Of a stretch of 64,000 nt of DNA, positions 44,504 through 52,772 are shown piece after piece. This stretch comes from Cyanobacteria bacterium UBA2566 (lineage in GTDB: Bacteria > Cyanobacteriota > Cyanobacteriia > Cyanobacteriales > Desertifilaceae): the NCBI GenBank assembly GCA_002340255.1, contig DDLS01000119.1:10350-74349 (forward strand). Reading direction: 5' to 3'. A program made the position numbers and the translations under genes. The stretch's first letter is position 1; every line of letters begins with the position of its first letter. The notes beneath the pieces are model-generated. The model saw nothing but the letters and a program-made list of their open reading frames with translations, was not told where the DNA came from and did not search any database.

Positions 44504-46816
44504 ATGCAAGTCGTTCCCCAAACACCAGTCCCCCAAGACTCAATATCCCTCGAAACCCTAACCTTAGATGTGACGGGAATGAAATGTGCCGGATGTGTCC
44601 AAGCTGTGGAACGGCAACTCATTCAACAGCCAGGAGTCCGGTCTGCTTGTGTTAATTTAGTGACGGCTGTAGCGGCAGTAGAATATGAGAGTGGCGCGGT
44701 TAATGGCACTCAATTGGCTGAAAAGCTGACGGAATCAGGATTTCCCAGCCAACTACGATCGCCGGAAAACTTCGGAAATTCATCCCTTTCTCCCCAACAG
44801 CGGTATCAAGAGGAACTGAAAGCACATCAAAAAGAATTGGCGATCGCCGCCTCTTTATTGCTGCTATGCTTTACCGGCCATGGATTTCACTATTTACCTC
44901 TTCTAAGTTCCATGACGTTTCACTGGGGTTTAGCCACCCTCGCCCTCCTCTTTCCCGGACGAAGCATCATTATCGAAGGGGCGCGGGGATTATGGAACAA
45001 TAGCCCCAATATGAATAGTTTAGTCGGCTTAGGGGCGATCGCTGCCTACACCACCAGCACCATTGCCCTGCTCTTTCCCCAAACCGGATGGGAATGCTTC
45101 TTTGACGAACCGGTGATGCTCCTGGGCTTTATTCTCCTCGGTCGGACCCTAGAAGCCAGAGCCAGAAGCCAAGCCGCCGCCGATCTCAGTGCCCTCTTAG
45201 CCCTACAACCCAAACGAGCGCACCTGATTCCCGTCGGTTCAACGCCGGATGAAACCCCCGTTGATATTGCGGCTGAAACCGTGAAAGTGGGGGAATGGTT
45301 GCGAGTCTTACCAGGAGAACGCTTTCCCGTGGATGGGCGCGTCGTCGGTGGAGAAACCACGGTCAACGAAAGTATGATTACCGGGGAAGCGATCCCCGTA
45401 CCCAAGCAGGCGGGAGATTGGGTTAGTGCCGGAACAGTGAATGAGTCGGGACTCGTCACTCTGGAGACTACCCACGTTGGCTCAGATACAACCTTGGGTC
45501 AAATTATCCAATGGGTGGAAAATGCCCAAACCCGTAAAGCGCCCATTCAACAACTGGCTGATACGGTAGCCGGTTATTTTGTTTACGGCATTATGACGAT
45601 CGCCACATTAACCTTTCTCTTCTGGCAACTGTGGGGCGTGCAACTGTGGCCCCATATACTAGCAACTGGGGAAACCCCCTATTCTCCCGTTCTACTGAGC
45701 TTAAAATTGGCGATCGCCGTTTTAGTCATTGCTTGTCCCTGTGCCCTAGGGTTAGCCACCCCCACCGCCATCTTAGTCGGTACAGGAATTGGCGCAAAAC
45801 AAGGCATTCTGATCAAAGGCGGACAAGCGCTACAACAACTCAACGCCATCGACTTAATCAGTTTTGACAAAACGGGAACTCTCACCCAAGGCACTCCTGT
45901 AGTCACCGATTGTATCCCCAATCCGGCCCTAGGTTGGAGTAGCGATCGCCTCCTGGGAACTGCGGCAGCCGTTGAACAAGGCACGAACCATCCCCTCGCC
46001 CGTGCTATTTTAGACGCAGCCCAAAAGCGGGAATTAATCTTACCCTCGGCGGAAAGTTTCCAAACCCTTGCCGGTTATGGCGTTCAAGCCTGGGTGGAGC
46101 AAGAACGAGTACTGTTGGGAACCCCCGAATGGTTAGCGCAACAAGAGGTTATTTTACCCGCGAATACTGAAGAAATTGACCAACTTGCCCAAGAGGGTAA
46201 AACCGTCGTAGCGATCGCCCTCAATGGCCAATGGGCCGGATGGTTAGGGATTATCGATCCCCTGCGTCCCCAAGCAAGGGAAACCCTGGAAACTCTGCGG
46301 CAGATGGGCTTAAGCGTGATGATGCTAACCGGCGATCGCCAAGCAACCGCCCACGCCGTGGGGGAAAAACTGGGACTGAGTCAGGACGAAATTCAGGCAG
46401 AAGTGAAACCCGAAGCCAAAGCCGAGGCGATCGCTACGTTACAAAAATCTGCCCGCGTCGCTATGGTCGGAGATGGCATCAACGATGCTCCTGCTCTAGC
46501 TCAAGCGGATGTGGGCATTGCCCTCCAGAGCGCCACTGAAGTAGCGATGGATACCGCACAACTGGTTTTGATCGGCGATCGGCTCGCCGACATTCCCCAC
46601 GCGATCGCCCTTGGTCGAGACACCTTTAGCAAAATTCGCCAAAACCTCTTTTGGGCCTTTGCCTACAATATCCTTGCCATCCCCCTAGCTGCGGGTGTGT
46701 TTCTGCCGCAATTCGGTATTCTCCTCTCTCCAGCGACTGCGGGTGCATTCATGGCCTTTAGCTCCGTCAGTGTCGTCACCAACTCTCTGCTGTTGCGCCG
46801 ACGTTACCCCACTTGA
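44504..46816 (+). CDS. Copper-transporting P1B-type ATPase (CtaA-like)
   Basis: The 770-residue heavy-metal ATPase has one N-terminal HMA domain with GMKCAGC (Cys28 and Cys31), eight membrane helices, the metal-site CPC motif (Cys411, Pro, Cys413 in IACPCALGLATPTA), the phosphorylation Asp455 in DKTGTLT, and the hinge GDGINDAPALAQADVG. It belongs to the copper group; a CtaA-like role (import toward thylakoid plastocyanin) is more likely than PacS by overall shape, but the two cannot be separated with certainty. It has its own 5' region of about 210 bases. No metallochaperone gene is adjacent. Confidence 0.94.
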   Translation: MQVVPQTPVPQDSISLETLTLDVTGMKCAGCVQAVERQLIQQPGVRSACVNLVTAVAAVEYESGAVNGTQLAEKLTESGFPSQLRSPENFGNSSLSPQQRYQEELKAHQKELAIAASLLLLCFTGHGFHYLPLLSSMTFHWGLATLALLFPGRSIIIEGARGLWNNSPNMNSLVGLGAIAAYTTSTIALLFPQTGWECFFDEPVMLLGFILLGRTLEARARSQAAADLSALLALQPKRAHLIPVGSTPDETPVDIAAETVKVGEWLRVLPGERFPVDGRVVGGETTVNESMITGEAIPVPKQAGDWVSAGTVNESGLVTLETTHVGSDTTLGQIIQWVENAQTRKAPIQQLADTVAGYFVYGIMTIATLTFLFWQLWGVQLWPHILATGETPYSPVLLSLKLAIAVLVIACPCALGLATPTAILVGTGIGAKQGILIKGGQALQQLNAIDLISFDKTGTLTQGTPVVTDCIPNPALGWSSDRLLGTAAAVEQGTNHPLARAILDAAQKRELILPSAESFQTLAGYGVQAWVEQERVLLGTPEWLAQQEVILPANTEEIDQLAQEGKTVVAIALNGQWAGWLGIIDPLRPQARETLETLRQMGLSVMMLTGDRQATAHAVGEKLGLSQDEIQAEVKPEAKAEAIATLQKSARVAMVGDGINDAPALAQADVGIALQSATEVAMDTAQLVLIGDRLADIPHAIALGRDTFSKIRQNLFWAFAYNILAIPLAAGVFLPQFGILLSPATAGAFMAFSSVSVVTNSLLLRRRYPT

Positions 46817-47178
46817 CTCTCTAACCTTCGCCCTAGGGAATGGGGAATGGGCAATAGGCAAGAGGCAATACACAATAGCTTATATTACTACTGTTGGCAG
46901 ATCCGTTCCCCTACTTCACAATATGACTAGAATCGATTAAAATTGTCACTTTGTTGTACTCATCTGGGGGCTTCCATTCTCCAGTTATTGTACTCATGGT
47001 TTCTCTAAAAATACTCCCAATTAGAGTAACTATCTCCATCAAGAGCGTTTAAACTAGAAAAGGAATCCCAAAATCTACGGTTAACAAGGCTTCGTGTCCT
47101 TTGCCCCTTCCCTAAAACCTCTTAAATGAGGACTAAACCCTAAGTTATTGATGTTATTGAATAGGTATAATCTAAATA
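46817..47178. other. 362-base intergenic region with heptamers and a promoter-like box
   Basis: After ctaA comes a short GGGAATG/GGGAATGGGC heptamer stretch (46836-46870), followed by AT-rich DNA with no recognisable gene. Near the end, TATAAT (47166-47171) lies only eight bases before the FHA gene start. No tRNA or riboswitch shape was seen. Confidence 0.5.
47166..47171 (+). promoter_or_regulatory. TATAAT -10 box directly before FHA gene (possible leaderless mRNA)
   Basis: A perfect TATAAT ends seven bases before the ATG at 47179, so transcription would start at about the start codon. No Shine-Dalgarno sequence precedes the ATG. The -35 region is weak (GTTATT at 17 bases). A leaderless transcript is possible; the box may also be chance in AT-rich DNA. 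Confidence 0.35.
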
Positions 47179-47613
47179 ATGACCGAAACTTCTGCCCAAT
47201 CTAACCAAAATCATCTCCTCATTATTGAAGACGATAAGGGACGGCGAGAATTTACACTCGAAGCCCCAGTTTACTCCATTGGTCGCCATGAACAGAGCGA
47301 TATTCGCCTATATTCCCAATTCGTCTCTCGTCGCCATGCGACCCTAGTTCGGTTACCCAAAGAAGACGGAAATTACTATTACCGCATCGTTGACGGTAAT
47401 CTTAAAGGCAAAGGAAGCGCTAACGGGATTATGGTCAATGGTAAAAAAGTCCCCACCCATGACCTCAAGAATGAAGATGAAATTGTCTTCGGTCCCCAAG
47501 TAAGAGCTAGTTATTATCTATTAGTCCGGGAAAGCGTGGTCACGACTCCCGCATCAGATGAATTCGATATTACCTTAATTAGCCCCGGTATGATGGGCGA
47601 AGAAGATATATAG
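47179..47613 (+). CDS. FHA domain protein
   Basis: The 144-residue protein is an FHA (phosphothreonine-binding) domain: the core reads YSIGRHEQSDIRLYSQFVSR, RHATLVRLP and GSANGIMVNGKKV, with strands continuing to YYLLVRES. An acidic tail follows (DEFDITLISPGMMGEEDI). FHA proteins act as phospho-dependent adaptors in Ser/Thr kinase signalling; the SpkB-like kinase in this window is a possible, unproven partner. No ribosome site precedes the start, which fits the promoter placement described separately. Confidence 0.92.
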   Translation: MTETSAQSNQNHLLIIEDDKGRREFTLEAPVYSIGRHEQSDIRLYSQFVSRRHATLVRLPKEDGNYYYRIVDGNLKGKGSANGIMVNGKKVPTHDLKNEDEIVFGPQVRASYYLLVRESVVTTPASDEFDITLISPGMMGEEDI

Positions 47614-47722
47614 TCCTACGTACTGGTAATGGGTAATAGGTCATGGGTAATAGGTAACAGGTCATTGGGGATCTTCCCTTACTCCCTACGCCCCACTCCC
47701 TACTCCACTACTGGCCATCGGG

Positions 47723-48070
47723 TTATCCAGGAACTGTATCAATCAACTTCAATTGACTGCTGTCTTGAATTTGCTTGCTAACCTGTTGGAACAGTTGATG
47801 ACAGTGATTGTCCAGTTGTAAAGGTAGCTCTTCGTTTTTGGCCACTAAGGTCATTTTAATTTCCGTTTCAGTAGCGGTTGTGTTATCAATCAACACTTCC
47901 ACGGTAACTAATTTGCCAAAAGGGACTTTGCCAGGCTTTTCGCGTCCCATGAGGTACTCGGCTCTATCGTATTGAACCTCAATATTCAAGGATTTGAGAA
48001 TCTCAATCAACGACTGCCGGAGATTGTTATTGGGAAGCGCTACTGTAAATAAACAAGTGTACCGAGCCAT
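47723..48070 (-). CDS. Conserved cyanobacterial hypothetical protein
   Basis: I place the start at ATG 48070 (MARYTCLFTVALPNNNLRQS), giving 115 residues; the frame opens 84 bases earlier but that part looks non-homologous. The product is small and soluble with alternating strands and helices: LTVEVLIDNTTATETEIKMT-type beta segment and the C-terminal helix NHCHQLFQQVSKQIQDSSQL. I recognise no characterised family. It is divergent from tmk across about 120 bases. Confidence 0.75.
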   Translation of the reverse strand: MARYTCLFTVALPNNNLRQSLIEILKSLNIEVQYDRAEYLMGREKPGKVPFGKLVTVEVLIDNTTATETEIKMTLVAKNEELPLQLDNHCHQLFQQVSKQIQDSSQLKLIDTVPG

Positions 48071-48192
48071 AAAACACTCCGGACGTAAAACACGGATAAT
48101 TTTAACTATATTATCGAAACTCATCTTACCAGTCATTCCCTCTCTTATTGACACGAGAGAATGAGTGAGGTGGGTACGATCGCCAAAAAACT

Positions 48193-48846
48193 ATGATTGT
48201 AGAACCATTAGAGCGTTTTTCCCCTGGGTTGGGCAAGTTAATTGTATTTGAGGGAATTGAGGGTGCAGGAAAAACGACCCAAATCCAGCAAACCTCAGAG
48301 TGGCTGAGGTCTTGGCTCTCTCAAGAAGTCCTGATCGCCAGGGAACCCGGAGGTACACCTTTGGGCGAACAGTTACGGGCGGTGTTATTGGGGGATAGTT
48401 GGATTTATGATATTCCAGAGTTGTTACTCTATGCAGCCGATCGCGCCCAACATATCCAAGCGTTTATCCAACCTGCACTGAAGGCAGGCAAAATTATTTT
48501 ATGCGATCGCTTCACCGATTCGACCCTCGCTTATCAGGGCTACGGTCGTGGTTTAAGTTTAGACTTAATCCATCAACTCAATCAAATTGCTACACAAGGT
48601 ATCCAAAGTGATGTCACCCTATGGTTGGATGTCGATGTGGAAACTGGACTTAAACGAATGCGCCAAAGGGCATCAGCCGATCGCATGGAACAAGAAGATC
48701 TGGCCTTTCATCATCGCGTCAAACAGGGCTTTGAGAGTCTGTCCCACACCTATCCAGAGCGCATGATTCGTATTGATGCCAATTTGCCCGAAGATCGGGT
48801 ACAGGCTCAGATTCGGACTGCCCTTAAAATCAGGATGAACGGTTAA
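48193..48846 (+). CDS. tmk: Thymidylate kinase
   Basis: The 217-residue P-loop kinase phosphorylates dTMP to dTDP for DNA synthesis. P-loop FEGIEGAGKTTQIQQ (~18-32), the DRX/TMP-binding region REPGGTPLGEQLR, the LID region ILCDRFTDSTLAYQGYGRGL, and DVTLWLDVDVETGLKRMRQR with the LID Arg cluster are all present. The N-terminus carries a short extension (MIVEPLERFSPGLGK) before the core. It is a complete, ordinary tmk. The 3' gap carries heptamer repeats. Confidence 0.97.
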   Translation: MIVEPLERFSPGLGKLIVFEGIEGAGKTTQIQQTSEWLRSWLSQEVLIAREPGGTPLGEQLRAVLLGDSWIYDIPELLLYAADRAQHIQAFIQPALKAGKIILCDRFTDSTLAYQGYGRGLSLDLIHQLNQIATQGIQSDVTLWLDVDVETGLKRMRQRASADRMEQEDLAFHHRVKQGFESLSHTYPERMIRIDANLPEDRVQAQIRTALKIRMNG

Positions 48847-48926
48847 TATAGCGCTGTGGGCTAGGGAATGGGGAATGGGGAATAGGGAATAGGGAATGGG
48901 GAATAGGGAATAGGGAATGGGGAATA
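48847..48926. repeat. Composite repeat: AGCGCT half-palindrome plus heptamer array
   Basis: TATAGCGCTGTGGG (48847-48860) is a palindrome half, followed by eight to nine tandem GGGAATG/GGGAATA heptamers (48863-48926). This is the longest array in the window. It lies between tmk and the DUF1622 gene with no gene disturbed. Confidence 0.85.
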
Positions 48927-49013
48927 AGTTATTGTAGCTAGGTTTCAGTATTGAGCCGGAGTCCTAACTAACTCTTTCTCTGCTATAGGAGTAAACCATA
49001 CCAACCTGAAGCT

Positions 49014-49424
49014 ATGGAATGGATACATCATGTTGAAGAAGCTTTTAGTGGCTTCATTGGAATCATTCAACTAGCCTTTGAGATGATCGCTGTATTTTGC
49101 ATTCTCCTTGGTTTGGTGCAAACTCTGCGATTAGCGATCCAACTGCTGCCTCAAATGAAGTTGATGCCACAAGGGAATTCGGATACTCCTTTTGTACTGC
49201 TGCGAATTAAATTGGGGTCTTGGTTGGCGTTGGCGCTGGAGTTTCAGCTAGGGGCGGATATTTTAGCAACAACAGTTGCGCCAAGTTGGGAAAGTTTGGG
49301 AAAATTGGGGGCGATCGCCATTATCCGAACATTCCTCAATTATTTCTTGAATCAGGAGTTAGTGGAACAAGTGGAATTACGAGAGAAACTCAATGAGCAA
49401 AGCCAGTTACAATCTGGAGAATAG
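49014..49424 (+). CDS. DUF1622 family membrane protein
   Basis: The 136-residue membrane protein has hydrophobic segments ~14-40 (GIIQLAFEMIAVFCILLGLV), ~65-90 (LGSWLALALEFQLGADILAT) and ~100-112. The conserved DUF1622 traits are RIKLGSWLALALEFQLGADI and IAIIRTFLNYFLNQEL near the end. The function is unknown. Its TGA is followed by a convergent zinc-ribbon membrane gene about 38 bases on. Confidence 0.87.
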   Translation: MEWIHHVEEAFSGFIGIIQLAFEMIAVFCILLGLVQTLRLAIQLLPQMKLMPQGNSDTPFVLLRIKLGSWLALALEFQLGADILATTVAPSWESLGKLGAIAIIRTFLNYFLNQELVEQVELREKLNEQSQLQSGE

Positions 49425-49462
49425 CGATGAATTTCAAGTTTACCGCCTCAAGCCATTAATTC

Positions 49463-49852
49463 CTAACTTCCTCGGTCATCGATTTGTTGTACAGACACAT
49501 CGATCGCCTCAACATCAATTGTGCCATCGGGAGTTAAACGCGTAAACTTGCCAGAGACGACTTTCAGGGGTTCCCCACAACCAGGACAGCGCACTTGAGT
49601 GTTATTTAACGCCGGAAATGAGGTTTGGCACACGGGACAAGAAGACTCAATCAGATTTCGTTGCAACCACCAGCGCAGAGCAATAAGAAAAATAACAGGA
49701 GCGATCGCCAATAGGACAATCAGAATCAGAATCGAATGGACAATCCAGCCCAAACCCACCGATCCTAACAGCCAAATTCCCCCAAAAAGGGCTAACCAAA
49801 AGCCAATACCGGATAGGTTAATCTGAAGTTTTTTCCAATCGTTTAAGTTCAC
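49463..49852 (-). CDS. Membrane protein with C-terminal zinc ribbon
   Basis: The 129-residue product has two hydrophobic segments (LSGIGFWLALFGGIWLLGSV and VHSILILIVLLAIAPVIFLI) and then a cytosolic zinc-ribbon-like segment, CPVCQTSFPALNNTQVRCPG, with two CxxC pairs, followed by a small beta domain (EPLKVVSGKFTRLTPDGTID). I recognise no functional family; zinc-ribbon membrane proteins of this type are common in cyanobacteria. It is convergent with the DUF1622 gene. Confidence 0.8.
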   Translation of the reverse strand: MNLNDWKKLQINLSGIGFWLALFGGIWLLGSVGLGWIVHSILILIVLLAIAPVIFLIALRWWLQRNLIESSCPVCQTSFPALNNTQVRCPGCGEPLKVVSGKFTRLTPDGTIDVEAIDVSVQQIDDRGS

Positions 49853-49908
49853 GATCGCCTCCTTATGGGGTTGTCTCTTCCTAGGATAATGGCTCAGTTA
49901 CCCAATTG

Positions 49909-51024
49909 TCAGTTATGGAGAAGTTGAGCTAACCGTTGGGTAAAGGCTGGTTTTCCAAACCCAGAGAGAGCTTGTTCCCGTAACCAGGAACCGTCACAGC
50001 GGCGATCGCCCCCTTGCAGAATTTCGATACATGCCGTTGCCACCGCTTCCGGGTCTCGGTAGGGGACTTGCCACCCCAAACGCCCATCTTCCAGGGGATC
50101 GGCGGAACCATCATTATCCCCTGATAATACGGGGACACCGCAAGCCATCGCTTCAAGATATACAATACCAAAACCTTCTTGGGATGGCATAATATAAGCA
50201 TCGGCAAGACGATAGTGATCGACAAGAGCCTCATCAGGCACAAAACCAGCGAAGACGATGCGATCGCTCACTCCCAGATCCTCAGCTAATTGCTCTAACC
50301 GAGGGCGATCGTCTCCCCGTCCAATCACCAAATACTTCACATCTGGGATAGCATGGGCAATTTTAGGTAAGGCTCGGATAGTCACATCAACCCCTTTATA
50401 AATATCTCCACTCCACAACCGAGCAACCGTCATCAACACTTTTGCACTCTCTAGCTGATAAGTTTGCACTAACTCCAGATTTTTAGGCCCTGGGGTAAAC
50501 ACATCCCCATCGATCGCACAGGGGAGCAGCTCAAATTTCTGGCGATCGACTTGATTATTGATACTCGTCCGATCTCGACTATAACGGCTAATCGTCCAAA
50601 CCCATTCCGCTTTTTGGAGGGCATTGTAATATTTCGGCGCTAAAGGTTCCCACACTTCTTTACCATAGGTTAATACCGTATAAGGAATGCCCAGAGGCTT
50701 GCATAACAGTTGTATCAAGTGCGCTAAATACACATGGCCACAAAACACGCGACGAGGCCGTTTTTGGAGTAAATGAAGAAAGAGCGTACTGGCTAAATGA
50801 ATTCGACCTAACCAAGCTTGTTCTTTTTTGAAGTAATAAAACTTCAGACCCGGTTCACCCTCAAAAGGATTATCACATCCCGCTTTATCTCGCAACAGGT
50901 AAACTTCAGCCCTTTGATCGGGGTCTTGAGCGCACAGTTGTGTATAACTGCTGAGAATATCTTTAACATAGGATTGGATACCTCCTTCCAGGCTAAAGAT
51001 TTCTAAAAAAACAAATATATCCAT
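49909..51024 (-). CDS. Family 4 glycosyltransferase
   Basis: The 371-residue GT-B fold enzyme has an N-terminal acceptor domain and a C-terminal nucleotide-sugar domain with KVLMTVARLWSGDIYKGVDV (the family-4 Arg and Lys), VKYLVIGRGDDRPRLEQLAE, and the E-x7-E motif (EGFGIVYLEAMACG). It likely transfers a sugar during polysaccharide or glycolipid synthesis. The gene lies just downstream of gmd on the same strand with a 53-base gap containing a heptamer array, so both could be one polysaccharide unit. Confidence 0.92.
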   Translation of the reverse strand: MDIFVFLEIFSLEGGIQSYVKDILSSYTQLCAQDPDQRAEVYLLRDKAGCDNPFEGEPGLKFYYFKKEQAWLGRIHLASTLFLHLLQKRPRRVFCGHVYLAHLIQLLCKPLGIPYTVLTYGKEVWEPLAPKYYNALQKAEWVWTISRYSRDRTSINNQVDRQKFELLPCAIDGDVFTPGPKNLELVQTYQLESAKVLMTVARLWSGDIYKGVDVTIRALPKIAHAIPDVKYLVIGRGDDRPRLEQLAEDLGVSDRIVFAGFVPDEALVDHYRLADAYIMPSQEGFGIVYLEAMACGVPVLSGDNDGSADPLEDGRLGWQVPYRDPEAVATACIEILQGGDRRCDGSWLREQALSGFGKPAFTQRLAQLLHN

Positions 51025-51026
51025 GA

Positions 51027-51062
51027 GAATAGGGAATAGGGAATAGGGAATAGGGAATAGGA
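51027..51062. repeat. GGGAATA heptamer array
   Basis: Four to five tandem GGGAATA heptamers sit in the short gap between gmd and the glycosyltransferase gene, just before the glycosyltransferase start codon on the minus strand. There is no room for a conventional Shine-Dalgarno other than within this array. Confidence 0.8.
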
Positions 51063-51077
51063 GATCTCCGTGTTCCC

Positions 51078-52055
51078 CTATCTCCCTATCTCTCCCTGTT
51101 TTAATAACTCCAAATCCTGTTTTACCATTTTCTCAATCAATTGTTCAAAACTCACCTGCGGATGCCATCCTAATTTCGTCTTTGCCTTGGTCGGATTCGC
51201 GACCAATTGAAAATGTTCATCTTTTCGTAAAAACTTGGGATTAATCGTGACATGGTCTTCCCAATTTAAATCGACACAAGCAAACGCTGTAGCAACCCAA
51301 TCCTGAACGCTATGTAGTTTTCCTGTCCCAATTACATATTCTTCTGGTTCATCTGCTTGAAGCATTCGCCACATGGCTTCCACGTGATCGCCAGCATAGC
51401 CCCAATCCCGTTTGGCTTCTAAACTTCCCATCTCTAAATTTTCTCTCAAACCCAACTTAATTGAAGCGGCTGCTAAAGACACTTTTCGAGTAACAAAATT
51501 TCGGGGTCGGCGAGGAGATTCATGATTATATAAAATTCCACTACAGGCAAATAAACCATATCGTTGCCGATGATGTACCATAGTCCAATGGGCATGAAGT
51601 TTAGCCGCTGCATAGGGATTTTTGGGTCGAAATGCGGTTTCTTCATCCTGGGGAGAACACTGCACATCGCCAAACATTTCCGAACTACTGGCCTGATAAA
51701 ATCGGGTATCTAAATCTCCTTTACGCACAGCATCGAGTAAGCGCGTTGCGGTTCCGGTTACTAAGTCTAAAGTGCCTAACGGATCGTTCCAAGAATCTGG
51801 GACAAAACTAGGGGCAGCTAGATTATAAATTTCATCTGGATGCTTGGCTTCAACCATTTCAATCAAAGCCTCACTATCCGTTAATTCTACAGGATAAATC
51901 TCGATCCGTTCTGCTAACTCTCCTAGTTTAGAAACATTTTTTTTGCGTTGAGGAGAGACTAACCCGACTACATGATATCCTTTTCCTAAGAGTAGCTGAC
52001 TCAAGTAATAACCGTCTTGACCTGTCACTCCTGTAATGATTGCTGTTTTGGTCAT
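51078..52055 (-). CDS. gmd: GDP-mannose 4,6-dehydratase
   Basis: The 325-residue SDR enzyme converts GDP-mannose to GDP-4-keto-6-deoxymannose, the precursor of GDP-fucose and GDP-rhamnose. It has the NAD(P) loop GVTGQDGYYLSQLLL, the catalytic Ser/Glu segment ASSSEMFG, and the YxxxK pair in NPYAAAKLHAH. RRPRNFVTRKVSLAAASIK and KRDWGYAGDHVEAMW are family marks. It forms a small polysaccharide unit with the downstream glycosyltransferase; the next enzyme for GDP-fucose (wcaG) is not in the window. Confidence 0.96.
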   Translation of the reverse strand: MTKTAIITGVTGQDGYYLSQLLLGKGYHVVGLVSPQRKKNVSKLGELAERIEIYPVELTDSEALIEMVEAKHPDEIYNLAAPSFVPDSWNDPLGTLDLVTGTATRLLDAVRKGDLDTRFYQASSSEMFGDVQCSPQDEETAFRPKNPYAAAKLHAHWTMVHHRQRYGLFACSGILYNHESPRRPRNFVTRKVSLAAASIKLGLRENLEMGSLEAKRDWGYAGDHVEAMWRMLQADEPEEYVIGTGKLHSVQDWVATAFACVDLNWEDHVTINPKFLRKDEHFQLVANPTKAKTKLGWHPQVSFEQLIEKMVKQDLELLKQGEIGR

Positions 52056-52222
52056 GGGATAGTTGGTAAAGTGTGTTTCTATTTTTATGTTAAGTCATCT
52101 CTGGGGGATTGAACTAGGATAGGGGATTGCGAAGGGCGCAAAGCCCAATGAAGAGATCGCTTCGAGATCTGTTCAGAAATTTAGTAAAATTCTACCGAAT
52201 AATCAGTATTTTTGTTTCACTT

Positions 52223-52251
52223 GGAGTTGTGCAATTCGATCGCACAACTCC
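52223..52251. repeat. Perfect 10-bp inverted repeat before the nitrate-reductase-associated gene
   Basis: GGAGTTGTGC (52223-52232) and GCACAACTCC (52242-52251) are perfect reverse complements separated by 9 bases. It lies 44 bases before the start codon at 52296. No T-run follows on the plus strand, so it could be an operator or an mRNA hairpin; on the minus strand the AAGTGAAACA flank does not support a terminator. Confidence 0.5.
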
Positions 52252-52295
52252 ATTCGTTGCTAGACTCTGTAGAAACCCCCATTGACAGATCCTTC

Positions 52296-52772
52296 ATGAG
52301 TGATAATCAGGGCAAAAACCTATCTTTGTTTCAGTTTGAAGCTGATTTTGTGCAAGACCTGCGCTGTATTCCTATGCAGGTACGGATGAAATTGGATACT
52401 TGTGGCGTGAAACTGAAGTTAACCCATTGGCATCAATTGACGGTAGAGGAGAGAGAAGAGCTGATGGCTTTACCTTGTGAGACTCTAGAGGAACAGCAAA
52501 CCTATCGGGAACAGTTGCGAGAGTTGGTCTTCGCGAAAACGGGGGGATTTCCCAAGGATCTGGCGATCGATCCCGATCTCCCTTGGATGGATGCAACAGT
52601 TATACCCACAGTTGTAGTGGAAAAGGCGGAGAGTGTGACGGTTGATTTGACTCTGGAGCAATGGTCAAAACTGACTCCAGCCCAGCGTTTTGCCTTAATT
52701 AAACTGAGTCGCCCCAGTCATGAAAATCACAATTTTGTCCCTGCATTGAGGGAATTTCAGATTTTGCCATGA
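52296..52772 (+). CDS. Nitrate reductase-associated protein
   Basis: The 158-residue protein matches the cyanobacterial nitrate-reductase-associated family: FQFEADFVQDLRCIPMQVRM, LDTCGVKLKLTHWHQL, EELMALPCETLEEQ and TPAQRFALIKLSR. I use ATG 52296 (MSDNQGKN), because the frame upstream (from 52212) is not family-like. The role in nitrate assimilation is only by family association; narB is not nearby. The stop codon overlaps the start of the hydrolase gene by four bases (ATGA). Confidence 0.85.
   Translation: MSDNQGKNLSLFQFEADFVQDLRCIPMQVRMKLDTCGVKLKLTHWHQLTVEEREELMALPCETLEEQQTYREQLRELVFAKTGGFPKDLAIDPDLPWMDATVIPTVVVEKAESVTVDLTLEQWSKLTPAQRFALIKLSRPSHENHNFVPALREFQILP

Noticed and set aside
52180..52215. 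NtcA site (GTA-N8-TAC) before the nitrate-reductase-associated gene
   Set aside because: The best match, GTA-AAATTC-TAC, has six bases between the half-sites instead of eight, so it does not fit.
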